Assembly: GCF_014651695.1 (NCBI RefSeq)
Contig: NZ_BMXJ01000005.1
Span: 449,415 to 513,414, forward strand
Direction of reading: 5' to 3'
From: Nocardiopsis terrae
GTDB taxonomy: Bacteria; Actinomycetota; Actinomycetes; Streptosporangiales; Streptosporangiaceae
Length of the DNA: 64,000 bases
Below the pieces are notes generated by a model. The model saw nothing but the letters and a program-made list of their open reading frames with translations, did not search any database and had not been told where the DNA came from. Below, piece by piece: positions 44,295-54,237 of this stretch (position 1 is its first letter; each line of letters starts with the position of its first letter). The translations under genes and the position numbers were made by a program.

Positions 44295-45435
44295 CCGGAA
44301 CAAGGGGGCTGTCGGGCGTGTGACGGTGGATCCTGCCCCGGGTCTCGCGCAGGGCCCGGCCGCTGCCGCCCCACCGGCTCTGCACCAGCTCGGCGGCGAT
44401 GGACACGGCCGTCTCCTCCGGGGTGCGGGCCCCCAGGTCGAGGCCGATCGGCGAGTGCAGCCGCTCCAGGGCCGCCTCGTCCACACCCGCCTCCCGGAGC
44501 CGTTCCAGGCGGTCCTGGTGGGTACGCCGGGAACCCATCGCACCGATGTACCCGGCACTGGTGGCCAGCGCCCGCTTGAGGACGGGGACGTCGAACTTGG
44601 GGTCGTGGGTGAGCACGCAGACCGCGGTGCGCTCGTCGATCTCCTCGGCGATCTCGTCCAGGAAGACGTGCGGCCACTTGACCACCACCTCCTCGGCGGT
44701 GGGGAACCGCTTCGCGGTGGCGAACACCGGCCGGGCGTCGCACACCGTCACCCGGTAGCCCAGGTAGGAGCCGAGGTCCGCCACAGCGGCCGCGAAGTCG
44801 ATGGCGCCGAACACCAGCATGCGGGGAGCCGGGGCGAACGACTGGACGAACACCTCCAGCTCGTCACCGCGCCGCTGCCCGTCCACCCCGTAGTGCAGCA
44901 GCCCGGTACTGCCCTGGGCGAGCATGCCGCGCACGTCGTCGTCCAGGGCCGCGGCCAGGCGCTCGCCGCCCGGCCCCAGGTCTCCCTCGGCGTTGCCGGG
45001 CCACACCACACGGCGACGGCCCACCCGGCCCGAGTCCGAGGGGTCGGCGACGATCGTGGCCACCGCCACGGGCTGGTGTTCGTCGATGGCCCCGATCACC
45101 GCGCCCAGCTGGGCGTAGGTGTCCCGGTTGATCGGCTCGACGAACATGTGCAGGGTTCCGCCGCAGGTCAGTCCGACGCTGAAGGCGTCCTCGTCGCTGA
45201 CGCCGTAGGTGCGGCGCACCGGGGCGCCGGTGCGGATGGCCTCCAGTGCCTCCTCGTAGACCGCGCCCTCCACACAACCGCCCGATACGCTGCCGGTGAC
45301 CTCACCGGAGGCGGTCACCAGCATGGCCGCGCCCGCGTCACGGGGGGCACTCCTGTAGGTGTCGACGACCGTGGCCACCGCGAACGTCTCCCCCGAGGCG
45401 TACAGCTCGGACACGGTCGCTCGGATATCACGCAC
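44269..45435 (-). CDS. XdhC/CoxI-family molybdoenzyme maturation factor
   Basis: XdhC-type proteins bind molybdopterin cofactor and load a sulfurated form into xanthine dehydrogenase or CO dehydrogenase-like enzymes. The 388 residues contain the XdhC/CoxI N-domain (ATVVDTYRSAPRDAGAAMLV, then TGSVSGGCVEGAVYEEA with its conserved cysteine, and GLTCGGTLHMFVEP). A Rossmann-like C-domain follows, with RMLVFGAIDFAAAVADLG and AGYIGAMGSRRTHQDRLERL. The C-terminal 30 residues are a basic extension. It pairs with the downstream mocA-like gene. The enzyme it serves must be encoded elsewhere in the genome. Confidence 0.92.
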   Translation of the reverse strand: MRDIRATVSELYASGETFAVATVVDTYRSAPRDAGAAMLVTASGEVTGSVSGGCVEGAVYEEALEAIRTGAPVRRTYGVSDEDAFSVGLTCGGTLHMFVEPINRDTYAQLGAVIGAIDEHQPVAVATIVADPSDSGRVGRRRVVWPGNAEGDLGPGGERLAAALDDDVRGMLAQGSTGLLHYGVDGQRRGDELEVFVQSFAPAPRMLVFGAIDFAAAVADLGSYLGYRVTVCDARPVFATAKRFPTAEEVVVKWPHVFLDEIAEEIDERTAVCVLTHDPKFDVPVLKRALATSAGYIGAMGSRRTHQDRLERLREAGVDEAALERLHSPIGLDLGARTPEETAVSIAAELVQSRWGGSGRALRETRGRIHRHTPDSPLVPAGFGQRQR

Positions 45436-45521
45436 TCGGCACCTCTTCCTGAGTTCCCTACGGCCGGGCCGCCCCGGCTCTGTGATCCCCGGTACAACCT
45501 ATGTGCCCCGGACGACACAGA

Positions 45522-45556
45522 AGAGCCCCCGTTCCTCCAGGAAACGAGGGCTCGAT
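45522..45556 (-). terminator. Stem-loop terminator of the riboflavin operon
   Basis: GAGCCC-CGTT and AACG-GGGCTC arms with small mismatches fold into a long stem, about 90 bases after the PH-domain gene. It separates that transcript from xdhC. Confidence 0.55.
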
Positions 45557-45643
45557 TCGGTTTCGTCTACGAACGGGGGCGGTGCCGGGCGCCGCCCCGG
45601 ATCCGGGGCGGCGGGTTCCGTCCCACCGGTGTCCGGTTTCCGT

Positions 45644-46147
45644 TCACGGGTGTTCGGGCTCCTCGCCCTCGCCGCGGTCCAGCATCGAGCGGAACTCCGC
45701 CAGGTTGCGGCGGGCCAGCTCACCGTCGGCGCTCTGGATCCCCATCACCGGCAGCGACGTACCGTCCGACAGGTCCAGCGAGGGCCACGGTTCCCCGACC
45801 GGCATCCGGATGTCCAGGACCTCCGGCCACGCAAGGTGGTGGGTGCGGATCCCGTTGGTCACGATCACCTTCCGCCCGGTGGCGATCAGCCGGGGACGGG
45901 CGAGCATGTGCAGCCCCGCGGCCACCACCAGGCCCAGGCCGACCACCAGCACCCGGTCCATCAACCGCCAGTCGGCGGGCAGGCTCACGGCGAGCGCGAC
46001 CATGGTCGCCACGATCAGCGCCCCCAGGCCGTAGGCGACCAGCCGTACCGCACGGGGCCGCCAGGTCCTCGGCAGCACCGGCTTCCCCGACGCCTCGTCC
46101 ACAGGTTGTTCCCTCGTCCGCACCAACTGCTCCGTCCGTGTTCGCAC
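45644..46147 (-). CDS. PH-domain membrane protein of the riboflavin operon
   Basis: A 167-residue protein with two adjacent transmembrane helices (about 34-55 and 62-82). A small beta-rich domain of the bacterial PH type follows, with ARPRLIATGRKVIVTNGIRTHHLAWPEVLDI (positions 45800-45905). It is common immediately after ribH in actinobacteria, but its function is not known. The GTG at 46147 lacks a strong ribosome-binding site; a GTG near 46102, preceded by AGGGAAC, is an alternative. It is 60 bp downstream of ribH and probably shares the FMN-controlled transcript. Confidence 0.75.
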   Translation of the reverse strand: MRTRTEQLVRTREQPVDEASGKPVLPRTWRPRAVRLVAYGLGALIVATMVALAVSLPADWRLMDRVLVVGLGLVVAAGLHMLARPRLIATGRKVIVTNGIRTHHLAWPEVLDIRMPVGEPWPSLDLSDGTSLPVMGIQSADGELARRNLAEFRSMLDRGEGEEPEHP

Positions 46148-46207
46148 GCTCGGGCGCGCTCCCGGCTCCTCGTCCTGCTCCAGCGGGCGTGCGACAGGAG
46201 GGTGGGG

Positions 46208-46681
46208 TCAGCGGCGCAGCCCGCGCAGGGCCACCGCCGTGTCCAGGGCGGCCAGCGCAGCCTCGGCGCCCTTGTCCTCGACGCTTCCCGGCAGGCCGGC
46301 GCGGTCACGCGCCTGTTCCAGGGTGTCACACGTGAGTACACCGTTACCCACGGGGGTGGATTCACGCAGGGCGACCTCGGTCAGCCCGTGCGTGACCGAC
46401 TGGCACACGTAGTCGAAGTGCGGTGTACCGCCGCGGATGACCGCCCCCAGGGCGATCACCGCGTCGTGCTTGCGCGCCAGCTCCTGGGCGACCACCGGGA
46501 TCTCCACGGCCCCGGCGACCTTCACCACGACGGGCTCACCGGCCCCCGAGGCCTTCACCACGTCGAGCGCGTTGGCGAGCATCGGCTCCACGATGGGTTC
46601 GTTCCACCGGGTGACGACGATGCCCACCGACAGCCCCGAGGCGTCGACCTGGTGTTCGTCCGGGCGTCCTGTGCCGCTCAT
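46208..46681 (-). CDS. ribH: RibH, lumazine synthase
   Basis: RibH condenses the ribityl pyrimidine with dihydroxybutanone phosphate to give lumazine, the penultimate step to riboflavin. The 157 residues show the family features VGIVVTRWNEPIVEPML, VVVKVAGAVEIPVVAQEL, IALGAVIRGGTPHFDYV and VGNGVLTCDTLEQARDRAG. The usual SFHE is not needed here; GxVIRGxTxHxD is intact. It lies 65 bp after ribBA. Confidence 0.97.
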   Translation of the reverse strand: MSGTGRPDEHQVDASGLSVGIVVTRWNEPIVEPMLANALDVVKASGAGEPVVVKVAGAVEIPVVAQELARKHDAVIALGAVIRGGTPHFDYVCQSVTHGLTEVALRESTPVGNGVLTCDTLEQARDRAGLPGSVEDKGAEAALAALDTAVALRGLRR

Positions 46682-46746
46682 GACCGGCCTTTCTGAGGTT
46701 CTCGGGAAACGGGTTGGAGTGGGGGTGCGGGTCGCGGGGAGCCCGG

Positions 46747-48042
<1,296 letters not shown>

Positions 48043-48106
48043 TCCCGCTCCTGAAGGTGCGTGGTGGGTGGTTCGGTGGGTGGTGGCGTCGGCGGAGCGC
48101 CGCGCG

Positions 48107-48763
48107 CTAGGCGCGGGTGCGGGCCGGGGCGCTGTCGCTGCTGCGGGCCCGGGCGACCGCGGTGATGCGCTCCACGTACTTGGCGATCACGTCCACCTCG
48201 ATGTTGACGGTGGCGCCGACCTCCAGTCCGCCCAGGGTCGTGGCCTCCAGAGTGGCCGGGATGAGGCTGACCTCGAAGTACTCCTCCTCGGCGCCGGGGG
48301 CGCTCACTGCGGAGACGGTGAGGCTGGTGCCGTCCACGGTGACGGAACCCTTCTCCACCACGTAGGGGGAGAGCTCCGGGGGCATGCCGAAACGTAGAAC
48401 GTCCCAGTTGTCACCGGGATTCCGGGAGAGGAGGGTGGCGGTGCCGTCGACGTGGCCCTGGACGATGTGGCCGCCCAGGCGGCTGTCCGTGCGGGCCGCG
48501 CGTTCGAGGTTCACCGGGGAGCCGGGGGCGAGGGCGCCGAGGGAGGAGCGGTTCAGGGACTCCTTCATCACGTCGGCGGTGAAGGTGCCCTCGCCCCGGC
48601 CGACGACGGTCAGGCACACGCCGTTGACCGAGATGGAGTCGCCGTGCTTGGCGTCGGAGCTGACCAGGGGGCCGCGGAGGGTGAGCAGAACCGCCTCGCC
48701 GTTGGCACCGGCCGGTTCGACGGAAATGACCTCGCCGAGTTCTTCCACGATTCCAGTGAACAC
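48107..48763 (-). CDS. ribE: RibE, riboflavin synthase alpha chain
   Basis: Riboflavin synthase dismutates two lumazines into riboflavin. The 218-residue protein has two similar lumazine-binding barrels: [16 protein letters not shown] with [20 protein letters not shown], and [16 protein letters not shown] with [14 protein letters not shown] 48763 has GAAGGGA upstream and gives the canonical start; the longer frame to 48862 overlaps the riboswitch leader. It is the first gene of the operon, about 120 bases after the FMN riboswitch. No ribD (deaminase/reductase) is present in the window. Confidence 0.97.
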   Translation of the reverse strand: MFTGIVEELGEVISVEPAGANGEAVLLTLRGPLVSSDAKHGDSISVNGVCLTVVGRGEGTFTADVMKESLNRSSLGALAPGSPVNLERAARTDSRLGGHIVQGHVDGTATLLSRNPGDNWDVLRFGMPPELSPYVVEKGSVTVDGTSLTVSAVSAPGAEEEYFEVSLIPATLEATTLGGLEVGATVNIEVDVIAKYVERITAVARARSSDSAPARTRA

Positions 48764-48883
48764 GCCCCACGTCCCTTCGCCTGGTGCGGCTCCGGGGAAA
48801 GGGGTGTGGAGAACGGGTCCACGACAAGGCCGACGCTGAGCGCCGACACCAAGGGTCGACAAGGCTCAGATCCGCCTCAACGC

Positions 48884-49006
48884 GCACTGCCTCCCATCCG
48901 GACTTTAACCGTCGGTACCGGAATTTCACCGGTTCAACCGACCGATGGACTCGGCCGGGTCGCGGACTGTCACCGCCGGTTCGGACTTTCACCGACCCCG
49001 GAGCAC
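48884..49006 (-). ncRNA. FMN riboswitch (RFN element)
   Basis: On the minus strand the conserved RFN segments occur in order: GGTCGGTGAAAGTCCGAACC, GGCGGTGACAGTCCGCGACC, then GTTGAACCGGTGAAATTCCG, GTACCGACGGTTAAAGTCCG and GGATGGGAGGCAGTGCG. They form the FMN-binding junction. It precedes ribE and should switch off ribE-ribBA-ribH when FMN is plentiful. The ends are approximate. Confidence 0.95.
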
Positions 49007-49034
49007 GCGTTTGACTGTTGTCTAAACGAGCACG

Positions 49035-49060
49035 ATCCTATCCCCTCGGTCGGCCGACCG
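49035..49060 (-). promoter_or_regulatory. Candidate rib operon promoter region with palindrome
   Basis: A -10-like TAGGAT (49040-49035) lies about 30 bases upstream of the riboswitch. Just upstream is a perfect 14-bp palindrome, CGGTCGGCCGACCG (49047-49060), where the -35 box should be. The -35 itself is poor. The palindrome could instead be a small terminator for the PAP2 gene, whose stop is at 49081. Confidence 0.35.
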
Positions 49061-49080
49061 CATAGTCGGTGTGACCTGAT

Positions 49081-50139
49081 TCATGTCCGATCGAGGTCCT
49101 CGGGCCCTTCCGCGGGGACCTCCTCCGGTGTGTCCCTCGGACGCCCGGCCAGGCCTGAGCGCACGAACATCTCCGGAGCCCCGTAGCAGGCCCAGAACGC
49201 CGTCACCCCGTAGACCGCGAAGGCCACGAGCGCGGCGGGGAACCCGGACAGGCCCCGGAAGAGGACCTGTTCCAGGACCAGGATGAGCACCACCACCGAG
49301 ATGCCGAGGACGAAGCGGGCGGCCCTCGCGGTGACCGCGCCCGCAGCGCTGTACCAGCCGCGGCGGTGGAGCAGGGTGAGCCCGAGGACCCCGCCCAGGA
49401 GAGCGCCGCCGGCCGTGTAGAGCCCGGCCAGGGTGTGCCCGGCGGGGTCGGTGGGGGTGGCTCCGATCCACTCGGCGGCCGGGACCGTCCAGTCGCCGCG
49501 CACGCCGAACTGCCAGGCGGTGGCCGCCGCACACGGCACCAGGGTGAGGGCCAGCAGGTAGGACACCCAGCGCACCGTGTCCAGCGAGCGCCACCAGGCC
49601 AGCACGCGGTCCTCCCAGCGCAGGACGGCCCACAGGAGGGCACCGCCGACCAGCAGACCGGCCAGGACGTCGCTGGGGAAATGCACACCCAGGTAGATCC
49701 GGGAGAGGGCGACGAGCGCGATCACCGCGACGGCCGCCCCCAGCAGGGCTCTGCGCCCGGACTTCGCCGCGAGGTAGCCGTAGGTCACCGTCGCGGCCTG
49801 GGTGTGCCCGGAGGGCATCCCGAAGCTGCCGTGGTGGCTGTGGCCGGTGACCAGCGCGTCGAACCAGTAGGGGCGGGGAGTGTAGGACACCGCCTTGAGC
49901 AGGTTGTTGACCACACCCGAGGCGACGACCGCGACGAACAGGCGTGCCCCCAGGCCCGCGTGGACGCTCCAGAAGACGGCGGCCAACAGGACGACGATCA
50001 GGCCCTGGGACCCCAGGAGGGTGAGGACTCCCATCGGGTGGGCGAGCCAGTCGCCCCACCCCTGAAACCAGCGGACGGCGGTGCTCTCCGTCTCCCGGAG
50101 GGCATCCATGGCCAGGTGCTCGGTGGTCCAAGCGTTCAC
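49081..50139 (-). CDS. PAP2-family membrane phosphatase
   Basis: A 352-residue multi-pass membrane protein with the three PAP2 acid phosphatase motifs: KAVSYTPRPYW, the PSGHTQAATVTYG motif and SRIYLGVHFPSDVLAGLL. Such enzymes dephosphorylate lipid phosphates such as undecaprenyl pyrophosphate or phosphatidic acid. Four more helices follow the PAP2 core, so the protein is longer than the simple type and resembles actinobacterial PAP2 proteins with a C-terminal membrane extension. The tail is acidic. It lies between rpe and the rib operon, perhaps as an insertion into a conserved order. Confidence 0.9.
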   Translation of the reverse strand: MNAWTTEHLAMDALRETESTAVRWFQGWGDWLAHPMGVLTLLGSQGLIVVLLAAVFWSVHAGLGARLFVAVVASGVVNNLLKAVSYTPRPYWFDALVTGHSHHGSFGMPSGHTQAATVTYGYLAAKSGRRALLGAAVAVIALVALSRIYLGVHFPSDVLAGLLVGGALLWAVLRWEDRVLAWWRSLDTVRWVSYLLALTLVPCAAATAWQFGVRGDWTVPAAEWIGATPTDPAGHTLAGLYTAGGALLGGVLGLTLLHRRGWYSAAGAVTARAARFVLGISVVVLILVLEQVLFRGLSGFPAALVAFAVYGVTAFWACYGAPEMFVRSGLAGRPRDTPEEVPAEGPEDLDRT

Positions 50140-50352
50140 GCGTACTCCACGGGTCCGCGCCTGGCAACGCGCTCACGCCGCGCCGCTCCCCCGGACACGG
50201 GCACGTGCGGCGCGCGCAGGGGAAGACGGAGCCGCGACCAAGCGGAAATCAACGACTACAGCGGGCAGCATAGGGCGCACGGGGTCTTTGTGACCAGGCC
50301 CACAGGGATGCCGCACCGCGATCGTTATCCGCCGGGGCCGTGGCGGCCCGGA

Positions 50353-51021
50353 TCAGGCGAGCTTGCTGACCCGCTCGGCCTGGGCGCGCAGGGAGTCGAC
50401 CGCCCCGGCCGGGTCCTGGGCGCCGTAGACGGCGGAACCGGCGACGAAGACGTCCGCCCCGGCCTCGGCCGCGCGCTCGATGGTCTCGTCACTCACCCCG
50501 CCGTCGACCTGGAGCCAGACCGCGGCGCCGCGCTCGTCCATGAGTTCCCGGGCCCTGCGGATCTTGGGCAGCACCAGGTCCAGGAACTTCTGGCCGCCGA
50601 AACCGGGCTCGACGGTCATCAGCAGCAGCATGTCCATCTCGCCGAGCAGGTCCGCGTAGGGGTCGACCGGTTCGGCGGGGTTGAGCGCCAGCCCCGCGCG
50701 GGCGCCCTGCCTGCGGATCTCGCGCAGGGTGCGCACGGGGGCGCTGGCCGCCTTGGCGTGGATGGTGACGCTGCCCGCGCCCGCCTCGGCGTAGGCCGGC
50801 GCCCAGCGGTCGGGGTCCTCGATCATCAGGTGGCAGTCCAGCGGGGTGGCGGCCGCCCTGGCGAGGGACTCCACCACGGGCAGGCCCAGGGTGAGGTTGG
50901 GGACGAAGTGTCCGTCCATGACGTCGACGTGCAGCCAGTCCGCGGTGGGGACGGCCGCCGCCTCGTCGGCGAGGTGCGCGAAGTCGGCGCTGAGGATGCT
51001 GGGAGAGATCTGAATTGCCAC
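50353..51021 (-). CDS. rpe: Rpe, ribulose-phosphate 3-epimerase
   Basis: Rpe interconverts ribulose 5-phosphate and xylulose 5-phosphate in the pentose phosphate pathway. It is a 222-residue TIM barrel with [17 protein letters not shown], the metal-site sequences [17 protein letters not shown] and [24 protein letters not shown] and [11 protein letters not shown] chose GTG 51021, matching the family N-terminus. It has no ribosome-binding site, but TACACT ends six bases upstream, suggesting a leaderless mRNA. The frame continues to 51075 with no homology. The product feeds ribBA in the same neighbourhood. Confidence 0.96.
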   Translation of the reverse strand: MAIQISPSILSADFAHLADEAAAVPTADWLHVDVMDGHFVPNLTLGLPVVESLARAAATPLDCHLMIEDPDRWAPAYAEAGAGSVTIHAKAASAPVRTLREIRRQGARAGLALNPAEPVDPYADLLGEMDMLLLMTVEPGFGGQKFLDLVLPKIRRARELMDERGAAVWLQVDGGVSDETIERAAEAGADVFVAGSAVYGAQDPAGAVDSLRAQAERVSKLA

Positions 51022-51027
51022 GTCAGC

Positions 51028-51033
51028 AGTGTA
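51028..51033 (-). promoter_or_regulatory. rpe: Candidate -10 box for leaderless rpe transcript
   Basis: TACACT on the minus strand ends six bases before the GTG start codon, the spacing of a leaderless transcript. No clear -35 box is seen. Confidence 0.4.
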
Positions 51034-51086
51034 GCCAGGGTGGGCCTTGGGCAGGTGGGGGGGGGAAGGTGACACGGGGAGGCGTC

Positions 51087-51473
51087 ATGCTCGACCAGGA
51101 GGGGCTGCAGGACTTTCTGGAGGCCTACGGCCGGGAACTCGTGGGCGGGGACCTCGACGGGATCGCCGCCCGGCACAGCTACCCCGCCTATGTCGCGGGG
51201 GACACACAGAGCATCCCGGTGGCCTCCCCCGCGGACGTCAAGGGGGCTTTCACGGGGGCGGCCGAGCGGTACCGGGAGCACGGGGTGGTCGGCGCGGTGC
51301 CCGAGATCCGCCGGATGGAGGAGCTCACGTCGAGGCTGGTGTGGGCGGACGTGCGCTGGTCCTACCTCGACGGGACGGGAGCCGAGCTCCGGGCCGAGTC
51401 CTACCGTTACCTGCTGAGGGAGGCGGGGAACTCCTGCATGATCTGCGTGGTGGTCGCGCTCGGCGCCGAATAA
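51087..51473 (+). CDS. SnoaL/NTF2-like small protein
   Basis: A 128-residue protein with the alpha/beta pattern of the NTF2-like (SnoaL) fold: a helix LQDFLEAYGRELVGGDLDGI, YPAYVAG, a helix GAFTGAAERYREHGVV, then beta strands EIRRMEELTSRLVWADVRWSY and ELRAESYRYLLREAG (in 51300-51430). No catalytic residues can be assigned. ATG 51087 has GGGGAGG five bases upstream. It is a single plus-strand gene between the minus-strand rpe and rsmB genes. The function is unknown. Confidence 0.72.
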   Translation: MLDQEGLQDFLEAYGRELVGGDLDGIAARHSYPAYVAGDTQSIPVASPADVKGAFTGAAERYREHGVVGAVPEIRRMEELTSRLVWADVRWSYLDGTGAELRAESYRYLLREAGNSCMICVVVALGAE

Positions 51474-51652
51474 CCACCACCTTTACGAAGTAGATTCCCT
51501 TTTGCCCGAATCTTCCCTTCTGGGTGCTCTTCCACCGGGCCCCGCGCACGAACGCACGGCACAGCGCGTCGACCCGGAACTGACCGCGGCCCTGGGGGAG
51601 CTCCCGGCCCGAGGGCGTGCGTGCAGCCAGGGCGTGCCCGGCGGGAACGTAC

Positions 51653-53116
51653 CTAGTCCGACTTCTTCCGGAACAGGGCGAGGAACATCGCGTCGGTACC
51701 GTGCACGTGCGGCCAGAACTGGACGTACCTGCCCTCCGGCCCCGCGGCGAGGTCGGGGACCTCGTCGAGGTAGTCGGGAGCGCGCAGGAGTTCGAGGTCC
51801 CCGCGTTCACCCAGGACCCTCCGGACGATCACGTCGGTCTCGTCCAGGTGCGGCGAGCACGTCACGTAGGCGACCACACCGCCGGGGCGTGCCGCCTCGA
51901 CGGCGCGGGTGAGCAGTTCGTGCTGGAGCGGGGCGAGCCGGGCGACGTCCTCGGGACCGCGCCGCCAACGGGACTCGGGGCGCCGGCGCAGAGCTCCCAG
52001 ACCGGTGCACGGCACGTCGGCCAGGACCCGGTCGAACGAACCCGGCTTCCAGGCGGGCCTGGTGCCGTCGGCGGCGATGACGCGGCCGGCGTCGCGGGGG
52101 GCGCGGCGTACGGCGTTCGCCACCAGGCCCGCACGGGCGGGCTGGAGTTCGGAGGCGACCAGGCGGGCCGTACCCTGACCGGCGAGTGAGGCCAGCAGGC
52201 CGGCCTTGCCGCCGGGGCCCGCGCACATGTCCAGCCAGAGGCCGTCGGAGCCGTGCGCGTCCACCCGGGACAGCGCCAGGGCGACGAGCTGGCTGGCCTC
52301 GTCCTGGACGGCGGCCCGGTTCTGGCGGACCTCACGGATCGCACCCGGGTCGCCCTCGGGCAGGTGGGCGGCGAAGGGCGAGTACCGGGCCGGGACGGCA
52401 CCGGACTCCTCCAGGTCCGCGACCTTGGCCCGGCCCGGTTTGGCGACGAGGGTGACCTTGGGGCGCTCGTTGTGCGCGATCAACAGCTCCTCGGTCCGGA
52501 CCAGACCGTCCTTCGACCGCTCCCCCAGGGCGCGGGCCAACTCCTTGACCACCCAGCGCGGGTGGCTCCGCACCACGGACAGGTAACCGCTGGGGTCGCG
52601 CTCACGGTCGGGGGCGATGACCTCGGTCCACGCCTCCAGGTCCCGGGCGCTGACCTTGCGCAGGATCGCGTTCACGAACCGGCCGCGGTGGTGGCCCACC
52701 ACACGGCGGGCCAGGTCCACGGTCTCACTGACCGCCGCGTGAGGCGGAATGTTCGTGGACAGCAGCTGGTGGGAGCCGAGCCGCAGCAGGGGCAGCACCT
52801 CCTCGTCCACCGAGGAGAGCGAGCGGTCGACGCAGGTCTCCAGGATCGCGTCGTAGGTGCCCTGGCGGCGCAGGGTCCCGTAGGTGAGCTCGGTGGCCAA
52901 CGCCGCGTCCCGGCCGTGGATACCGCGCTCGTTGAGCAGGGAGGGCAGCAGCAGGTTCGCGTAGGCGTCGCGCTGCTCGACCGCGCGCAACACGTCGTAG
53001 GCGACCCGGCGTGCGGGGTCGCGGGGTTGGGGCGGCCCGGACCGCTGGCCACCGCCCTGCCTGGGCCTGCCGCCCTTTCGCGGACGCTGCTGCCGGGACC
53101 GGGACTGCTCGCTCAA
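51653..53116 (-). CDS. rsmB: RsmB, 16S rRNA C967 m5C methyltransferase
   Basis: RsmB methylates C967 of 16S rRNA. The 487-residue protein has the NusB-like N-terminal RNA-binding domain (about 30-170, DPARRVAYDVLRAVEQRDAYA) and the Rossmann catalytic domain. Motif I is LDMCAGPGGKAGLLASL, motif IV is VLADVPCTGLGALRRRPES, and motif VI is VVAYVTCSPHLDETD, with the two cysteines in place. The first 28 residues are basic and Gln/Gly-rich. The start is a TTG at 53116 with AGGCAG upstream. It follows fmt, a conserved pair. Confidence 0.95.
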   Translation of the reverse strand: MSEQSRSRQQRPRKGGRPRQGGGQRSGPPQPRDPARRVAYDVLRAVEQRDAYANLLLPSLLNERGIHGRDAALATELTYGTLRRQGTYDAILETCVDRSLSSVDEEVLPLLRLGSHQLLSTNIPPHAAVSETVDLARRVVGHHRGRFVNAILRKVSARDLEAWTEVIAPDRERDPSGYLSVVRSHPRWVVKELARALGERSKDGLVRTEELLIAHNERPKVTLVAKPGRAKVADLEESGAVPARYSPFAAHLPEGDPGAIREVRQNRAAVQDEASQLVALALSRVDAHGSDGLWLDMCAGPGGKAGLLASLAGQGTARLVASELQPARAGLVANAVRRAPRDAGRVIAADGTRPAWKPGSFDRVLADVPCTGLGALRRRPESRWRRGPEDVARLAPLQHELLTRAVEAARPGGVVAYVTCSPHLDETDVIVRRVLGERGDLELLRAPDYLDEVPDLAAGPEGRYVQFWPHVHGTDAMFLALFRKKSD

Positions 53117-53192
53117 CGTGTGCTCTGCCTCAACAAACCGGGGACATGTACCGGCGCGCGATCACGCCCGCCAGGTCCGAGAGTACGGCAGC

Positions 53193-54128
53193 TCAACGGC
53201 CCAGTCGGTCATCTTCGGTGGGGCGCACCCCGCGCGCCCAGTCCGCGGCGGCCATGGCCTTCTTGCCCTGGGGCTGGACCCGGTCGAGCTCGACGGGGTG
53301 GGTGCTGGTCCCGACGAGGACGCGTTTGTTGTCCGCGTGCAGCTGACCGGGCTCCAGGTCGGGGCGGTCGGCGTCGGTCACCGGCCGGACCGGGCCGACC
53401 TTCAGACGCATACCGCGGAAGGTGGTCCAGGCGCCGGGCGCGGGCGTGCAGGCCCGGGCGACCCGGTCCACGCGCTGGGCGGGCGCGGTGAAGTCGAGTT
53501 CGGCGTCCAGGGTGGTGAGCTTGCCCGCGTAGGACACGTCGGCGTTCGGCTGCGGGACCGGGCTGAGCTCCCCGGAGGCGATGCCGTCGATCGTGCGGGC
53601 CAGGAGCCCGGCCCCGGAGACGGAGAGGCGTTCGAGGAGCTCACCGCTGGTGTCGGTGGGGCGGACCGCCTCGGCGAGGGTGCCGTAGACCGGCCCGGCG
53701 TCGAGCTCCTTGACGATGCGGAAGGTGGAGGCGCCGGTGACGTCGTCCCCGTGCAGGACGGCGTGCTGGACCGGGGCCGCACCCCGCCAGGCGGGCAGCA
53801 GCGAGAAGTGCAGGTTGACCCAGCCGTGCTCGGGGATGTCCAGCGCGGACTGGGGCAGCAGGGCACCGTAGGCGACCACCGGGCAGCAGTCGGGGGCGAT
53901 CTCGGCGAGGCGCTCCAGGAACTCGGGGTCCCCCGCCCTGGCGGGCTTGAGGACCTCGATGCCCTCGCTCTCGGCGAGTGCGCCGACGGGGCTGGCGGAG
54001 ACCCTGCGGCCGCGCCCGGAGCGGGCGTCGGGCCGGGTGACCACGGCCGCGACCTCGTGTTCGGAGTCGATCAGCGCCCGGAGTGAGGGCACCGCCACCT
54101 CAGGTGTTCCGGCAAAGACAAGCTTCAT
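53193..54128 (-). CDS. fmt: Fmt, methionyl-tRNA formyltransferase
   Basis: Fmt formylates initiator Met-tRNA with 10-formyltetrahydrofolate. The 311 residues begin [20 protein letters not shown], and the catalytic region [20 protein letters not shown] and [20 protein letters not shown] is intact. The C-terminal domain (about 205-311) is the tRNA-binding OB-like fold. The ATG at 54128 is divergent from priA, with 109 bp between; in many actinobacteria priA and fmt point the same way. Confidence 0.96.
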   Translation of the reverse strand: MKLVFAGTPEVAVPSLRALIDSEHEVAAVVTRPDARSGRGRRVSASPVGALAESEGIEVLKPARAGDPEFLERLAEIAPDCCPVVAYGALLPQSALDIPEHGWVNLHFSLLPAWRGAAPVQHAVLHGDDVTGASTFRIVKELDAGPVYGTLAEAVRPTDTSGELLERLSVSGAGLLARTIDGIASGELSPVPQPNADVSYAGKLTTLDAELDFTAPAQRVDRVARACTPAPGAWTTFRGMRLKVGPVRPVTDADRPDLEPGQLHADNKRVLVGTSTHPVELDRVQPQGKKAMAAADWARGVRPTEDDRLGR

Positions 54129-54237
54129 GTTTCGGATCCCCCTCCGCTGCGCCTACGGGTCACTGTTCTACCAGTCCCGGCCGGGGCTCCCCCCGGAAAG
54201 AGCGGTGTTGTCGGACGGTTCTGGTAAACCAGGAGTG

